From NCBI RefSeq assembly GCF_040054535.1, contig NC_090785.1:6817501-6881500 (forward strand): 64,000 bases of DNA, written 5' to 3'. Below are positions 36,250 to 59,848 of this stretch, in pieces. The notes below the pieces were generated by a model. It was not told the origin of the DNA and did not search any database. It was given only the letters and a program-made list of their open reading frames with translations. Origin of the DNA: Antennarius striatus. Its lineage: Eukaryota > Chordata > Actinopteri > Lophiiformes > Antennariidae. Made by a program: the position numbers and the translations under genes. The number at the start of each line of letters is the position of its first letter. The first letter of the stretch is position 1.

Positions 36250-39200
36250 ATTTCAGAAAAGGTTTATGTATCACATGTAATTTGCACAGGTCCTAATGTC
36301 GCCAAATGAGCTCACTGCACTTAAGGAAATTTGAGATTGCCACTTTTAGTTCAATAACACAGACTTCAGACTGGGACTCGAACCATCGACCTGATGTGTG
36401 ACAAAGACCGCTTTTACTTTGAAATTTGTTTGGATATTTTGTGCCATTTGCATACATAGATAACATCCATCCATCCATCATTTTTTTAGGTGATGTTTGT
36501 CTTTTTTTTATTTTTCTTGGAATGGTACGACCTTCAGATTTCATCCTTTCGGGATGGCAGAGCAGTCATCAGGTCTCGGTGTTGCTGAAGGACTCTGTAT
36601 TGCTGAGTCTGTGGGAGATGTTATGTCAAAATTCCACCCTCCACCTACAGTTCAGAACTCCAGATCCATCCTAGTCACAATTCCCCAGATAGGTATTCTT
36701 GCAGATCTGTTTCACTCCAAATGTCCTGCCTTTTCATAAATGTAGCTTAGTATAACAATGCAGTGGTCATTTCAAATTAGTTCCAGGCATCATTGCTATA
36801 TTTCAAGTACAGTAAGTGTGGTTTGAGACTCAAGACAAACCATAAAACTCTGTCAATCCTGATCAAATCTTATATTTTTGTTTATGTCTTATATATACAG
36901 TACATGCATAGTTGTCTCAATGTGGGCCAAAAGCCGAGTCATACGTTTTAAAATCCATTGGGTGGACACAAAAGCATCATGTAGCAGTCAACAATGCCAA
37001 AGAAAAAATTTAAAGCTTTCAAAATGTTTCGGATGATATATTTAATTAAATCCATGTGCTTCAATATAATATTTAATATATCCATGGTTTGAAAAAAATG
37101 CCAAATTCTCTTTCATGTGAATTCAGTCAGTTAACACATGAAAAACTATGATTAAGTAATGTAATCTTTAGTCGAGCTAGAACAAATTTCGTTCTGACAA
37201 TTGGAAAAGTCTGATGACAACACCAGAGTGAATGAGCAATAAAAAAAGCTGCCAAGTAGCTGGCAACTATTGCTGTAAAACAAAGTGTGATAAAGTAAAG
37301 CAAGTGCTTTACAATGTAGTCAGGCACAAGGAAATATCACATCTCACCATCTGCCATTTTAAACTGTCATTATAGTTTACTGTATTGTTGTTTTTAAATG
37401 ACTCATCAAACATTTGGCAACCCAGGCACCCTGCCAAATATCTTGAATTGACATTCATCATTCAAAATTTTTTTTAAATTTCCTGTTTAATACCGTATCA
37501 AAGCCAATTTTACCTCAGTTTGGAAAGAAAATAATGCCTCAGAATCCTTCTATGCTTTACGTACTGGTACATCAAATAAGAATTAACAATACAAGATTAG
37601 CAGAACTTGTTGAATCTTAATGTTAAGTAAACCCAGTATAGAGAAAGGGTTGGTTACAGATCAAATAAATAAAAATCAAAAATCACAAAAGCTATTATTA
37701 TTATTATTAGCAGTAACCATGAGTTTCCAACTCTGTAAATACAAGACAGAAACTTTATAATGTTTGGCTAATGTTTTTTTTTATTGAAAATGCACATCAA
37801 TGAAATAAAAGTAAAGTTATTCAATCATTTGAAGTGTTGGTGAGTTTCTGACTACAAGAGGTGATAACTGATACTAGAAAAATGTATGGCATTTTCTGAC
37901 ACCAAAACTTTACACTCAGTCACATCCAAAGATCACAGGTAATAAACAACCAGTCTTCACTTCAATACACAAAATATATCCTTATAAATGATATAAATGC
38001 ATGAGTTATTTTTATTATATTCCTATCTGGGGTTCAGTTCAGCTCCATGTTGAACTAATATTTGGCAAAAATGGAGCTGAAATCATAGGACAGAGAAAAT
38101 ATACAGTAATAAAATGCACCATTCGAATAAACAGCTATTAAGTTGAAACAGACCGCAAAACTGAGTTAATAGGAGATAAAACAAGCAGGTCAAAGAGGCA
38201 AAAGATCACAGGCATAATGAAATAAATTAATGCATGCAAAATATAGAACAGGCTGGTCAGTATTAAAGCACAATTTGTTATAATAAATGGCCAAAACGTG
38301 ACCTCCATGGTATTCAACAGTGACATGTAAACATGTCACCATCAAATGAAGTGCTAAGTATAAAATATTGCTTTGGCTTTTGAATGGTTATGATTAAATT
38401 ATGCTTTATTTGATTTTCCCATTTCTTATTGTTGCCCACAGAAACTGAAAACAGTAGATTTTAATTTCAACACCAAACCAAAATTTAAGATAACTGGACT
38501 ACTCATTATTATGTATTTCATAGCAGCAGTGCATTAAGTGCTTCTGTCCATGATGCGTTTGTTTTTAATCAACAACCATGGACTTTTCAGTATTTCTTCA
38601 TTCTTTTTCAGTATGAATAAAGAATCCTGCTGAAAAGATGAGTGCATAGTGCAGGTCATTGCAATTTTGTTTGAAGATCACATAATTATTTTACCTAGGA
38701 GTTCTGTAGATACACCTCAACTGACGATGGCTCAGTCCTCTCTGTCCTCTCTTTATATACATTAAGACATTTGAGTAGATTTAAAGTGTGCCTGTTTTCC
38801 AACATACCTGGTTTAGAGCTTCATTAGGTGGTTAGAAATACCATGTGAGTCCACATAAGGCCATACTAAAAAAAAATTAGATTCAATGGAGAGAATAAAA
38901 AAATGTTCACACGGTGAGAAAAACAGGAAGAGGTAAAGGGTGCTTATTTCTTGCTGAATCTGCAATCCCCTCTTCAGGTGGTCAAGACAGATTAAAAGAA
39001 GCTAAAGAGACAAAGAGAAAGAAAGCTGGCAGTTAGAGAAAAGGTAAAGCTGAAAGTCTTACAGAAAGTCATCAGACATCAGATCAAAATTTACTTTGAA
39101 ATACCCGGCAGGTCCCAAAATCACTGTAAGCAAACACATCTATTCAAAAAACACATGAAACTTAATTAGACATCATACTGTGGCCATTAATGATTTGCAT

Positions 39201-40340
39201 TATATTTTTTCATTGTGAATGTAAATACCATTTGAATGTCATAATAATTAATAAACATGTTAGCACAATGGGAAAGGTTAGTTGCAGCGATAGTGGAAAA
39301 CTGTTCTTATGTACAAACAGCTAAAGCAAGAATTAGATCACAGATGCGGTTAAAACAGCAACGAGACACAAAGATATACATTTATCAATGTCACAGGAAT
39401 GCAGCTTTTGATTAAGGAACCCTGAAAGCTGGGGTCCCAAAAACTTCTGGTGTCACTTTGAGGTACTGAGTACCCACAATGGCTTGAGGGCTGAAGACCT
39501 AATCAGTGCAGAGCCAGGTATTACTGCAAAGGAAAGCGAGACCACACAGACCAGTAAGCTGCTGATTAGGAAAGGCTTGTCTCTTGCTGCATTGTGATCA
39601 ATGACATTGGAAATCAAAAATTTTGATGCAGCTATTTCTTCTATTTTAGAGAATTTTCTCAGTCAAATGAGAGTAGAGGAAATTATAGACCTCAGAGGGG
39701 TGAAAAAGTCACCAAACAACACCCTGTGACTCTGACTACAAAAAAAGAACCACATAAGAGTTTAAAACATCAAGGAGCATCAGATTTTTAACAACACTAT
39801 TTACAGTGCTTGAGGACCTTATCAAATGTTTATTACCATTACATTCATTCACTATGTTGTAGACATTTAGTATTAATTTGTTGATAACTATCAATTAAAA
39901 TGTCTAATCATACAAATCAACCATACAAATTTTCCCATTTGAAATTATTATAACATTAGCGATACACAATAATCATGGCCACAGCTGTAATGTTTGGTTA
40001 AAAATTGGCCTTTATTTTCTGTTGCTAGATTTATGTGTAAAACTGATACAAACATTGGTCCCTGCAGAGCAATGAACATCAGATGACTGTCAGTGCCTTC
40101 ATAATGACTCAAAAAGAAAGTTACAACAGCACTGACAACATTAATATAAAAAACATCACATTTGTGTTTTAAAAAAGTGCAAATGTGAAAGCTAAGACAT
40201 GTTTGAACAACACATGACAATGAATGAGGTATGAGTGGCAAAGAGATTAGGTTCGCATCAGACACATGCATCAAACTTAGTGAAATAGCATCAGCTAAGG
40301 GACAAACAAATGCCAAAACACATTAAAACTAAGTAAACAA
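36250..40340. other. Intergenic, nkrf to sept6
   Basis: AT-rich sequence without a recognised exon. The sept6 3' UTR probably enters its right part; a minus-strand AATAAA at 40011-40016 is one candidate polyadenylation signal. A short ATT tract is at about 37695-37708. Confidence 0.4.
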
Positions 40341-40358
40341 TTTTATCCGGAGTTCTTT

Positions 40359-40535
40359 AAATCAATCCACTGGATTTTAAGAAAGTTACTTGAAGACGCT
40401 TCAGTTCTCATGAACTGAAGCTTCTTGGATGAGAGGCAAAACATCTTCAAGAAACTTTCTTGAAGTCCAGTGGATTGATTTAAACAGCTCTGGATAACCG
40501 TGACCTGGATGACTTAGAACCTACACAGACATAGG
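40359..40535. mobile_element. Foldback repeat copy
   Basis: The left arm 'aaatcaatccactgga...' (from 40359) and the right arm '...tccagtggattgattt' (to 40481) are about 40-base inverted copies around a core containing 'cttcagttctcatgaactgaag', itself a small palindrome. A trailing 'ggataaccgtgacctggatg' segment has a relative in the fragment at 15790-15935, so it is a dispersed family. Confidence 0.65.
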
Positions 40536-41698
40536 CAAACATTTTGGGAGCAAAAATTTTCAATGCGCACTATATGTTAAGTTTACAGGTCAATTATAAC
40601 CATGACCAAATAAAGTCGAGCAGTTTAAATAGTTCAATGCAACATAATTATTATGTTTTGGGGGTTTTTTTGGATATTTTTCTTTTTTTTAATACTGCTA
40701 CGTTCAACGAACATGGAAGTCTGAATTGCAGTTTGACTGAAGCCCACACTTGCCAATTACTGTATGTGTTAAAATACTGAGATAATCTTGACAGATTTGT
40801 ATAACCAGTAAAGTCTGAAAATACTGTTTTTGCTAAGGCTGAAATTTGCACAGGGTCTCTTTTCCTGAGCCCCAAACAATAAACCCCTGCAGAAAGGAAA
40901 AAACTCAAAAATCTAGAGCCGCTGACTTGACTCGTGCAGATGCGACAGATCTGGAAGCTGTCATTCAAACTTTCAGCAAAGCAGTCCCAGTTTGACAGAC
41001 TGCAGATATATGAGTATCCATCTGCATTTTGGATCTGGCATTGGTTTTGCATTGGACACTCTTCCGACACAATCCTCTACGGGAGTTGATTCATTTTGCT
41101 TCCGACGGCAGACACCAAAAAATGTGTTAAAATTAAAGTATATGTGGCTGTAACTTTAAAGTTGTGTTCTTTTCATGAAACCAAATCCAATTTTTTGGTA
41201 CAATATGGTGTCTGCACTTTAAAATAATAATCGTTCAATGTCTTCAGTCAGCTTTACACAACATTAATGTTTTAACATCCTTACATTTGTCCTGTCGCAA
41301 TTCATTCTTTTCTGGCCAAACATAAACTTAGGTCCCAAAGTCTGATGCATGTTTCACGTTTGCATTAGCATATTTCTGCCCTTCACAACCGTAGTCATGT
41401 ACATTACTTTTTAAAAAAAGCTCACTCCATCATGCAAGGAATAACTGAATAAAAAAACAAACACGAAATGCATTATTTTGTAACGTTGTAAAGAAAGACA
41501 AGCTGAATAACTGTTTGTGCAAATCATATAATAGACAAGCATCATTCAGCAAAAAATGTGATGTCACACTAATAGCAATGCCCAGCATCTTCCAGAGAGT
41601 GGGGGAGGCATGTGGAGGGTTGAATTATGGGGTGAGAGCAGGGAAGGGATGATGGGGTGGAAATTCATTCACAGGATGGCCACAAGGGAGCACTTTTT

Positions 41699-53310
<11,612 letters not shown>

Positions 53311-53917
53311 AGTAGTAGCCTCTAACTGGTGAAAGGAACCTCAGCTGCTCTCTCGCTGCTGAGCAGAGTCACGGCGAAAGATGGCCTAGTAGGAACATAC
53401 CACTAACCAACAGGCTTTTTTTTATTTTTATTTTTTTTAGTACGATACCGTGTTCCTATTGTGCGTCATCTAAGTCGTTCAAGACCACTAAAAAAAAGAC
53501 GCGCACACCTCGGCTCATATTTTGAAAATGATCTTGACACACAACTGTAACTAAACATGAGTCTTTGATCCGGATTCCCCCATAGGATGTCATAGTGGTT
53601 TAACCCAATTCGAATAGCAGTGAACCGCAGTGAATGAACGGGTCGATTTGAAATGAAAAAAAAAAATAATTAGCTTTAGTAAAAGTGACGTACTCCTAGT
53701 GTAATGGCATGACTTCAGAATGCAAAATATAAACATTCATGCGAATGTGATGTAAGAAGTAGATTTGAGTATGGTTATTCTGGTCGGTATGTTACATTTT
53801 CGAACAACAGAGGTCCTTGTACATAACGTACATGAAATATATTTCTACAGAATGGAGTTTACAAATTAATATCCTCACATTCGCCACATTATAGTAATAG
53901 GCTATGAATAATTTGAC

Positions 53918-54099
53918 TGACGTCAAATTTGATGGTCACTCTCGTTTCGAAACGCCCATTCAATACGTCAGAGCTTCGGTGACCAATCAGACGAAGGCAG
54001 GTAGTTTAAACAAGCCGCGGTCGTTTGGACGCTTCGCCAGAACATAACAACTTCTCATCCGGAAGGAGCAGTAAGCCACATTTAATACAACTGAATCAG
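53918..54099 (+). promoter_or_regulatory. pttg1: pttg1 promoter and non-coding first exon
   Basis: The sequence has a CRE palindrome TGACGTCA (53918-53925), a CCAAT box (53983-53987 in CCAATCAG), a TTTAAA CHR-like element (54005-54010) and an ETS-type CCGGAAG (54059-54065). A donor ATCAG|GTAAAT ends a leader exon at 54099, and the coding exon has an acceptor ending at 55020. CCAAT with a downstream CHR is the usual layout of G2/M genes regulated by NF-Y and DREAM/MuvB, which fits securin. The site assignment is inference. Confidence 0.5.
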
Positions 54100-55025
54100 G
54101 TAAATTAACGCTGGAACAAGAGCAACAACGGTTTAATTGTCCTTTTAAGAAGTTATAGAAGGGAACCCATTCATTTTTAACTTCATGTTAATCAAGACGT
54201 TACGCCACTAAGCTGATATTTGTGTAAGATTTTAAGTTTGTTTTTAGTTCTTCGGCAACACTGCATGCAGCCAAATGAAGATTTGACTGACTGGATGTAA
54301 CTGAGCTAATGTCAAGTCTCTGTCGACGTCGGTGGCTTTTATTTTTATTTTACTTTAGTCGTCGAAGCTGGTGTTAGTTGTTTGGTGTTAGCAGGTCGTT
54401 TAGCTAACGTCATGTTAGTTTCTCAAAACTGTTTTGTACGTTTCATTAGCTCTTTTTTTGAAAAGAAAAACTATGTTTTTGTTTTTGCTATCGTCAGTCT
54501 CCATCAAAGATGGAACACTAATACAGGACACATAAGCCACGTGTTTCGAGTGTTAGGATTTAGCTTAATGCTTCAATTTTTAATCGTAAAACTTGACAAT
54601 TAACCACATGAAGTTTAGTACACACAGCGTTATTGTTGTTGTTGTTTTTTACCAGATAGAGGTTCTTGGAACATTCTTATATTCTAATAATACCGGGTTT
54701 TTTTGTTTGTTTAAGTGCTTCTATACTCATGAGCTGGGTTCATTTGTGATTCTAGCAGCAACTGCTATCAGGGTCGATTATTTGCAGGGTTCCATATTTT
54801 ATTCTATTAAAAAAAAAAAAAAAGAATAAAGGAAGACTGCTGATTTCAATTTCCCTGAACTCGAAGTGAGTTTGTCAGTTTATTACAGGAACAACACTGA
54901 CAAGGCCAAAAGGATTAAAGTCACTGCAGAGTCCTGTAGCCTTTTGTGATCACCCTTCAGTATCAAGCAATCAATGTGATTCTATCACTTGAAGTGGCTA
55001 ATGATAGATTCCGCTTACAGATATA

Positions 55026-57322
55026 ATGGCCAACATAAACTTTGCAGAGAGAGAAAATGCACCCTTCCATCCACCTATTCTGAAGATGCGACAGCGACTT
55101 CAGTCTGCTCCGGGTATGGAAATCTCCTTGATGGTTTCTTATATTTCTAGAGTTCTTTACAGAAATGTTTATTCTTTTTTTTCCCCACCAGAGAAACTGT
55201 TGAAATCTCCTATGATTGCTAGAACCGTAAACACTCCCCTGTCATCTGGACGCAAGGCTTTTGGCAATGTCAACAAAAAGAATTCAACTCCTGCTGGCAT
55301 TCCACAGGAAAAGAAACTGCTAAAGCCACAGGTTGGAATAAATCACCCAATTTACATTTCTGTTTATAACGTTACCTTTTTTTAAATATGAAAGTCACAC
55401 CATAGATGTAGGTCTGCTAAAATCATTGATGAATGGAAATATTTGGCCTGAGACAAAGCGCAATTTTGTGATCTGCAAAAATTTCAGCGATAGATCTAAG
55501 CTGTGTACATGTACATGTTTTCCATATACTAATGTAATATTTTGCTATCCATAGGAAACTATAATCAAACATGCTCCTCGGACAAAAGTGGAAGAATATC
55601 CAGAAATCGAGAAGTTCATTCCTTATGACCCGCTAGGTCAGTTGGTTTGGAGAGAGGGTCCTGAGCATAAAGGGGGGGGGGGGGTAAACATTTTCAATAT
55701 AATCCATCTACAAGTAAGGATGAGCTTTCTCTGTGTATATTTATATATAGATGGAGAGAGAGATACATGGAACAAAATTTGAAAACCAATGCATTGGTGG
55801 AACTGAGTTTGACCACTTATTTGTTGTTAAAATGTTGCTTAATTAGTTGATGAATATCCAATTGCAGCTTTAAATTAGAGTACTCATTTGCAGTTCATTG
55901 GTTACTTTCCTCAGGACTAAGCACATTTGAAATCACTTATTTACTCCATAGAATAAATTCATGTCAATTAATCAAAATGTGCAGTGCTCATCCATTCACA
56001 ACCTTTGGTATATTTTTCCAGAGTTTGAGAAGTACAGTGTACCTGAGGATCTAATTGCCCTTAGTGCCTTTGCTCTGCCTGGACTGGCCTGTTTCCCGAA
56101 GGCTCCACATCTATGTGAGGATGATTTTGAAAAGTTGGATGCCATCCCAGACCTGTCACCCATAAAGTTGCCAAAATACTCAGGTATCAAATCTATTTTT
56201 GCTCCTAATATAAAATTAGAACAGGAAAGCTCACACGTGACTTTTTCTCTTGGCTGGCAGTGGCGACTGTTTACGGTGCTCTGTGTATATAGAAACAAAG
56301 TGTGTGTGTGTGTGTGAGAGACACTTGGACTCAAGAATTTTAACAAAACAGCTGGCAGCAGCTAATCCAAATAAAAGTTGATAGTGTCCCAATTTGGGAG
56401 ACAGTTTTGAGTGTTGGTCTCATTATTTATCTTATTAATTCCTGATAACCTCCCACATAGGTGCAGTAGTAATGTTTGTTCAGCATTCAAAACTAGAACC
56501 GATGCGGTAAAAGACTGCAACATCCCGCGACAACCCTGAATTCAAAATTTTACCCTGACCTACTTGCATAGGTCAAAGATCAAAGCTTGTGCTTTGACCT
56601 ACTGTCATTGATCAAAGCACTAACTTTGATCTATGGTCTTACTCACACTGGCCTCCCCTCCCCCACCCTGTCTTTTTTTTAAATTATCTTATTATTCATG
56701 AATTTGCAAAAGTTGAAATTTGACTTTGACCTATTTTTCTCAAGGTCTTCATCTCATTTTCATCCCCTTTGCCGAGTAATGTGCTTTTTGTTTCATCTTT
56801 TTATCTGCAATGGTTGCGAAGATATTTGGTGGACATGCTGACGAACGGATGAACAAATACAACAACCCCGACAATTACAATACACCACCGCTTTGAAGCG
56901 GGATGTAATTAATGAGCTTTGCAAATGCAAATACCAACATTAAAGGAAAAAATAAAGGTATTTGCGGCAAAAACGTTGGGGTTGTCCAAATTGAAATCCT
57001 TCTTTGACTTTCCTCAACCACAGAACTTGTGTGACCAGTTCTTAGTTGTGTTAATAGAAAGCTGTGTATCAGGTGAGAAACGTTTTCAAGGCAAGCGACC
57101 GTAAGTGAAAATTGTCTGGCAATTTTGGCTGTAGCCACCAAGTATAAGGCACAAGTTTAGGTAGTGCATTACCCATTATCCTCATTATCTCCCTGGTATC
57201 ATTAACCTGCAGTAATATTCAGTATTCTTTCTCCTCCAGATTACTGCACAGAGCTTGATGATTTTCTTCAAACCATTGATGAGCTGACCATCGAACTTCC
57301 TCCAGATCCTCTTTCTGACTGA
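55026..57322 (+). CDS. pttg1: Securin (pituitary tumour-transforming gene 1)
   Basis: Securin binds and inhibits separase until the anaphase-promoting complex destroys it at anaphase. Five coding exons: 55026-55113, 55192-55331, 55555-55636, 56022-56183 and 57240-57322. The frame closes at 184 aa (human 202). The separase-binding segment is clear: YPEIEKFIPYDPLEFEKY against human YPEIEKFFPFNPLDFESF. The acidic C-terminus ends ELPPDPLSD. The N-terminal degrons are non-canonical: REN (about residue 9) stands where human has KEN, and RKAFGNVN stands where human has the D box RKALGTVN. An RQRL elsewhere (about residue 23) might serve as a D box. AATAAA is at 57393. It is divergent from sept6 and followed by sowahd. 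Confidence 0.93.
55672..55684 (+). repeat. G run after the pttg1 exon 3 donor
   Basis: About 13 consecutive Gs begin roughly 36 bases after the exon 3 donor. Intronic G runs can act as splicing enhancers; here it is also a likely site of length variation. Confidence 0.8.
56520..56906. mobile_element. Putative small DNA transposon in pttg1 intron 4
   Basis: ACATCCCGC (56520-56528) and GCGGGATGT (56898-56906) are inverted ends about 387 bp apart. The interior contains repeated 'ctttgacct' / 'aggtcaaag' motifs in both orientations and a 'gacgaacggatgaacaaatacaacaa' stretch typical of fish dispersed repeats. No coding sequence was seen. Confidence 0.45.
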
Positions 57323-57392
57323 ACACTAATGCATGTTTTCTTTATGAATAAGTCTTTGAGGAAAGTTTTAACGTTTATTTCCGGATCATTTT

Positions 57393-57398
57393 AATAAA
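57393..57398 (+). terminator. pttg1 polyadenylation signal
   Basis: AATAAA lies 71 bases after the pttg1 stop, followed by a GT/T-rich stretch. Confidence 0.8.
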
Positions 57399-57820
57399 GT
57401 TTACCTTATTGTATTACCATATTGTGTTGTTTTATGCTAGTTTGTAGTTGTCTATTTATAGAAAGGAATGCGTTCATCTCACAAACATCAGCTGGAGCTT
57501 CTGTTAGAGTTGTTCTTGTAAGGTCTATTTTGCCTTTTTGCTGCACTACGCTTATTTGATCAATTTTGGTTGCTTGTCCTATTCAGATTAATATTGCTAA
57601 ATATAACTTCAGAAGCTTTCAAAGTAGAAAATAGGGGGCAGCATTTGCCTTTCCTGTTCGCATTAATGTACCAGTGAACACAATTCCAAATGAATGTTTT
57701 CATACGAATATTTACGCACTTTGAGTTCATTTCTACATGTGATATTTGCCCCCCCCCCACACCCCCTCCTCTGCACACGCCTGGCAGTGGAAGCATGTCG
57801 AGGATCAGTGTTACTTCCTG

Positions 57821-58003
57821 TATAAGTCCTACAGTGTCACGTTTGAGATCAGACTGGACTTTGTCTCATTTCCTCTTCTAAAAGGACTTCGACTTTAGTC
57901 AGGAAATCAGTACGACAAAGAATCTCTAACGGTTTGTCTGGAAGGTTTCACCGGGGTTATTGTCGAGTAGATTTATGCGGGAAGGAATCCACTTGGGGAA
58001 CAG
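57821..58003 (+). promoter_or_regulatory. sowahd: sowahd promoter and probable leader exon
   Basis: A TATA-like TATAAG is at 57821-57826. A strong donor ACAG|GTGAGA follows at 58003, and an acceptor CGACAG|GCGATG ends at 58191. The leader contains an ATG at 57975 whose frame ends shortly after the splice junction (M-R-E-G-I-H-L-G-N-R-R-stop), so it would be an upstream ORF. The intron contains a short TTAGGG repeat (58044-58060). Confidence 0.45.
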
Positions 58004-58286
58004 GTGAGAAATACTCGTAGCAGCTCGTCGGTATTTTAGGTGTGGTTAGGGTTAGGGTTATAACGGGATAGAATCATTTTTATTACAGGACGATCTCAAA
58101 ATAAGGAACTTGGTCTGGTTCTGCTCATGTAGCAAGAAGTCACTGAATTTTTTAAGGTTTTTATTTCAAACTGATTTTCCTTCCACGACAGGCGATGAGT
58201 CCGGTGAAGAGGGAAAGTTTCCTGATTATAATAAAACACTATCTTCTGGATGTTGTTTGAGTAAAGGGAAGGACACGGAACCGAGC

Positions 58287-59270
58287 ATGGATAAGAGCAG
58301 ATTGCATGATGTTGGATGTGACTCATCTGGATCAGCTGTCAGCAATACCGACGCCCACGGCAGCGGGGGGTCCAGACAAGGGACTGTTGTGGAACGACTC
58401 TCGAAATATGGGATGCAAGTCATGCCCAGCGCTTTCCAGCGTAGGTCGATGCTGCAGAGGCAGCTGAAAGTCACTGACAGCTCCTCGCCGGGGGAGTTTC
58501 AAAGGGACGCATCGGATAGGTCGTCGCTCACACCTGCTATGCGTAAAAAATACCTGAAAGACTTGCTGTTGAGCGATCCCTCTCACAGTAGCTTTAGCAG
58601 TGTTCTGTCCTCACAGAGTTCCAGTCTGCCCTCCGAGCAGGACGCAGGCTGGGCATTGTATCCGATGGAGCACGCCTGGATGCTGTCCGCAGTAGAAGGA
58701 AACTACGAATCCATACTGGACTTCATCACCACGGACCCCCAGCTGTTAACCAGGAAGGATTTCATCAGCGGGTATTCGGTCCTGCATTGGTTGGCCAAGA
58801 AAGGCCGGGACGAGACTCTGATCAAACTTTTGCGGTACGCCGAAAGCGCGGGGATTCCAGTGAACGTGAACATGCGGGGCAGCGGCGGGCTCACCCCGCT
58901 GCATGTCGCGACTCTGCACCGACAGTATATGATCGTCAAACTCTTGGTCGGAGCTTTCGGTGCAGACATCGATGCCATGGATTACAACGGGAAAAGAGCT
59001 TGGCAATATCTGACGGGAGACGCCCCGTTGGAGATGAAGGAGCTGCTGGGGACTTGGGATGACGAGCACAGCTTTGGACGTGCGCAAAATGTCAACAGAA
59101 ACGTCAACAACAACACAGCTGGTGCGATCCATGTGGTTGCCCATGACCAGGTCGGTGGTGTGGAGGATGGAGTGAACTCGTTTGACCGGACGAAGAGAAG
59201 TGGCAGCTGGAGGTTTGGCTCTTTTAGGAAGCTGCTCCCCTCCTTTTCGTTTCTTGGAAACAAAGCCTGA
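58287..59270 (+). CDS. sowahd: Ankyrin repeat protein SOWAHD (sosondowah family D)
   Basis: This is a SOWAH-family ankyrin protein whose molecular role is poorly known. The conserved core runs from PMEHAWMLSAVEGNYE through GYSVLHWLAKKGRDE, GGLTPLHVATLHRQYMIVK and LLVGAFGAD to NGKRAWQYL, giving two clear ankyrin repeats and a partial one; human SOWAHD has the same blocks. A Ser-rich N-terminal half and a basic C-terminus (RFGSFRKLLPSFSFLG) flank it. The start chosen, MDKSRLHDVG, gives 327 aa (human 315). An in-frame ATG at 58110 would give 386 aa, but a good splice acceptor at 58191 falls inside that extension, which argues against it. The main body is one exon, as in mammals. It lies next to pttg1 and convergent with rpl39. 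Confidence 0.88.
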   Translation: MDKSRLHDVGCDSSGSAVSNTDAHGSGGSRQGTVVERLSKYGMQVMPSAFQRRSMLQRQLKVTDSSSPGEFQRDASDRSSLTPAMRKKYLKDLLLSDPSHSSFSSVLSSQSSSLPSEQDAGWALYPMEHAWMLSAVEGNYESILDFITTDPQLLTRKDFISGYSVLHWLAKKGRDETLIKLLRYAESAGIPVNVNMRGSGGLTPLHVATLHRQYMIVKLLVGAFGADIDAMDYNGKRAWQYLTGDAPLEMKELLGTWDDEHSFGRAQNVNRNVNNNTAGAIHVVAHDQVGGVEDGVNSFDRTKRSGSWRFGSFRKLLPSFSFLGNKA

Positions 59271-59842
59271 GTGGTTGATTAACCTCCAGTGGACTCATTT
59301 TACATGAACTACAACTATTTTTGTTTGCAGCGTAAATCAATGTTAAGGCAAATTCAATTTATGACTGGCTTTTTCCAGACACAAGTTAGAAATGATGTAA
59401 TTGAGTCAAATGTTTACTTTGCTTTAAAAATGAAATATTGTCACCTCCAGCTTCGATATCACATTGAGTTTACTGTATAGATTTTTTTTACATGAACTTT
59501 AACATAGCCTTAATAAAAAAAAACACCCACTGCACGGACTTTTCTGAATATCCCTGGCTGCTGACCCAGTTCTGCTTTCTGCAACTCAAATTAGTGATAG
59601 CTGCTGTAGCAAGTTTTGCAGTTGAAGTAAATATTTCCATTTGTTTTGCCACTGGGATCCTTGTAAAGCTTGTTTGCTGTGCAGTCAAGGGATCTAAACC
59701 CTCCTCAGTAATCTTTAGTGCTACCTCAGCAGTTCTCCTTCCTATGTAATGTTTTCCAAAAGAAAACTCTTCGACGTCTTAGCTATGCTTTAAGGGGAAG
59801 AAAATGTCATACTGCATGAAATCTGAGTTTGATCAAAGATCT
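59271..59842. other. 3' region between sowahd and rpl39
   Basis: This probably holds the sowahd 3' UTR; an AATAAA lies at 59511-59516 (cttaataaaa). No other feature was recognised. Confidence 0.4.
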
Positions 59843-59848
59843 TTTAAT
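59843..59848 (-). terminator. rpl39 polyadenylation signal (variant)
   Basis: On the minus strand ATTAAA lies about 112 bases after the rpl39 stop. This is the common variant hexamer and fits the short 3' UTRs of ribosomal-protein genes. Confidence 0.55.

Noticed and set aside
58044-58060. TTAGGG repeat as an ancient chromosome-fusion scar
   Set aside because: Only about two and a half units are present, which occurs by chance and is common in introns.
58226-59263. Antisense frames over sowahd
   Set aside because: They are shadow frames in a GC-rich coding exon, without conserved features.
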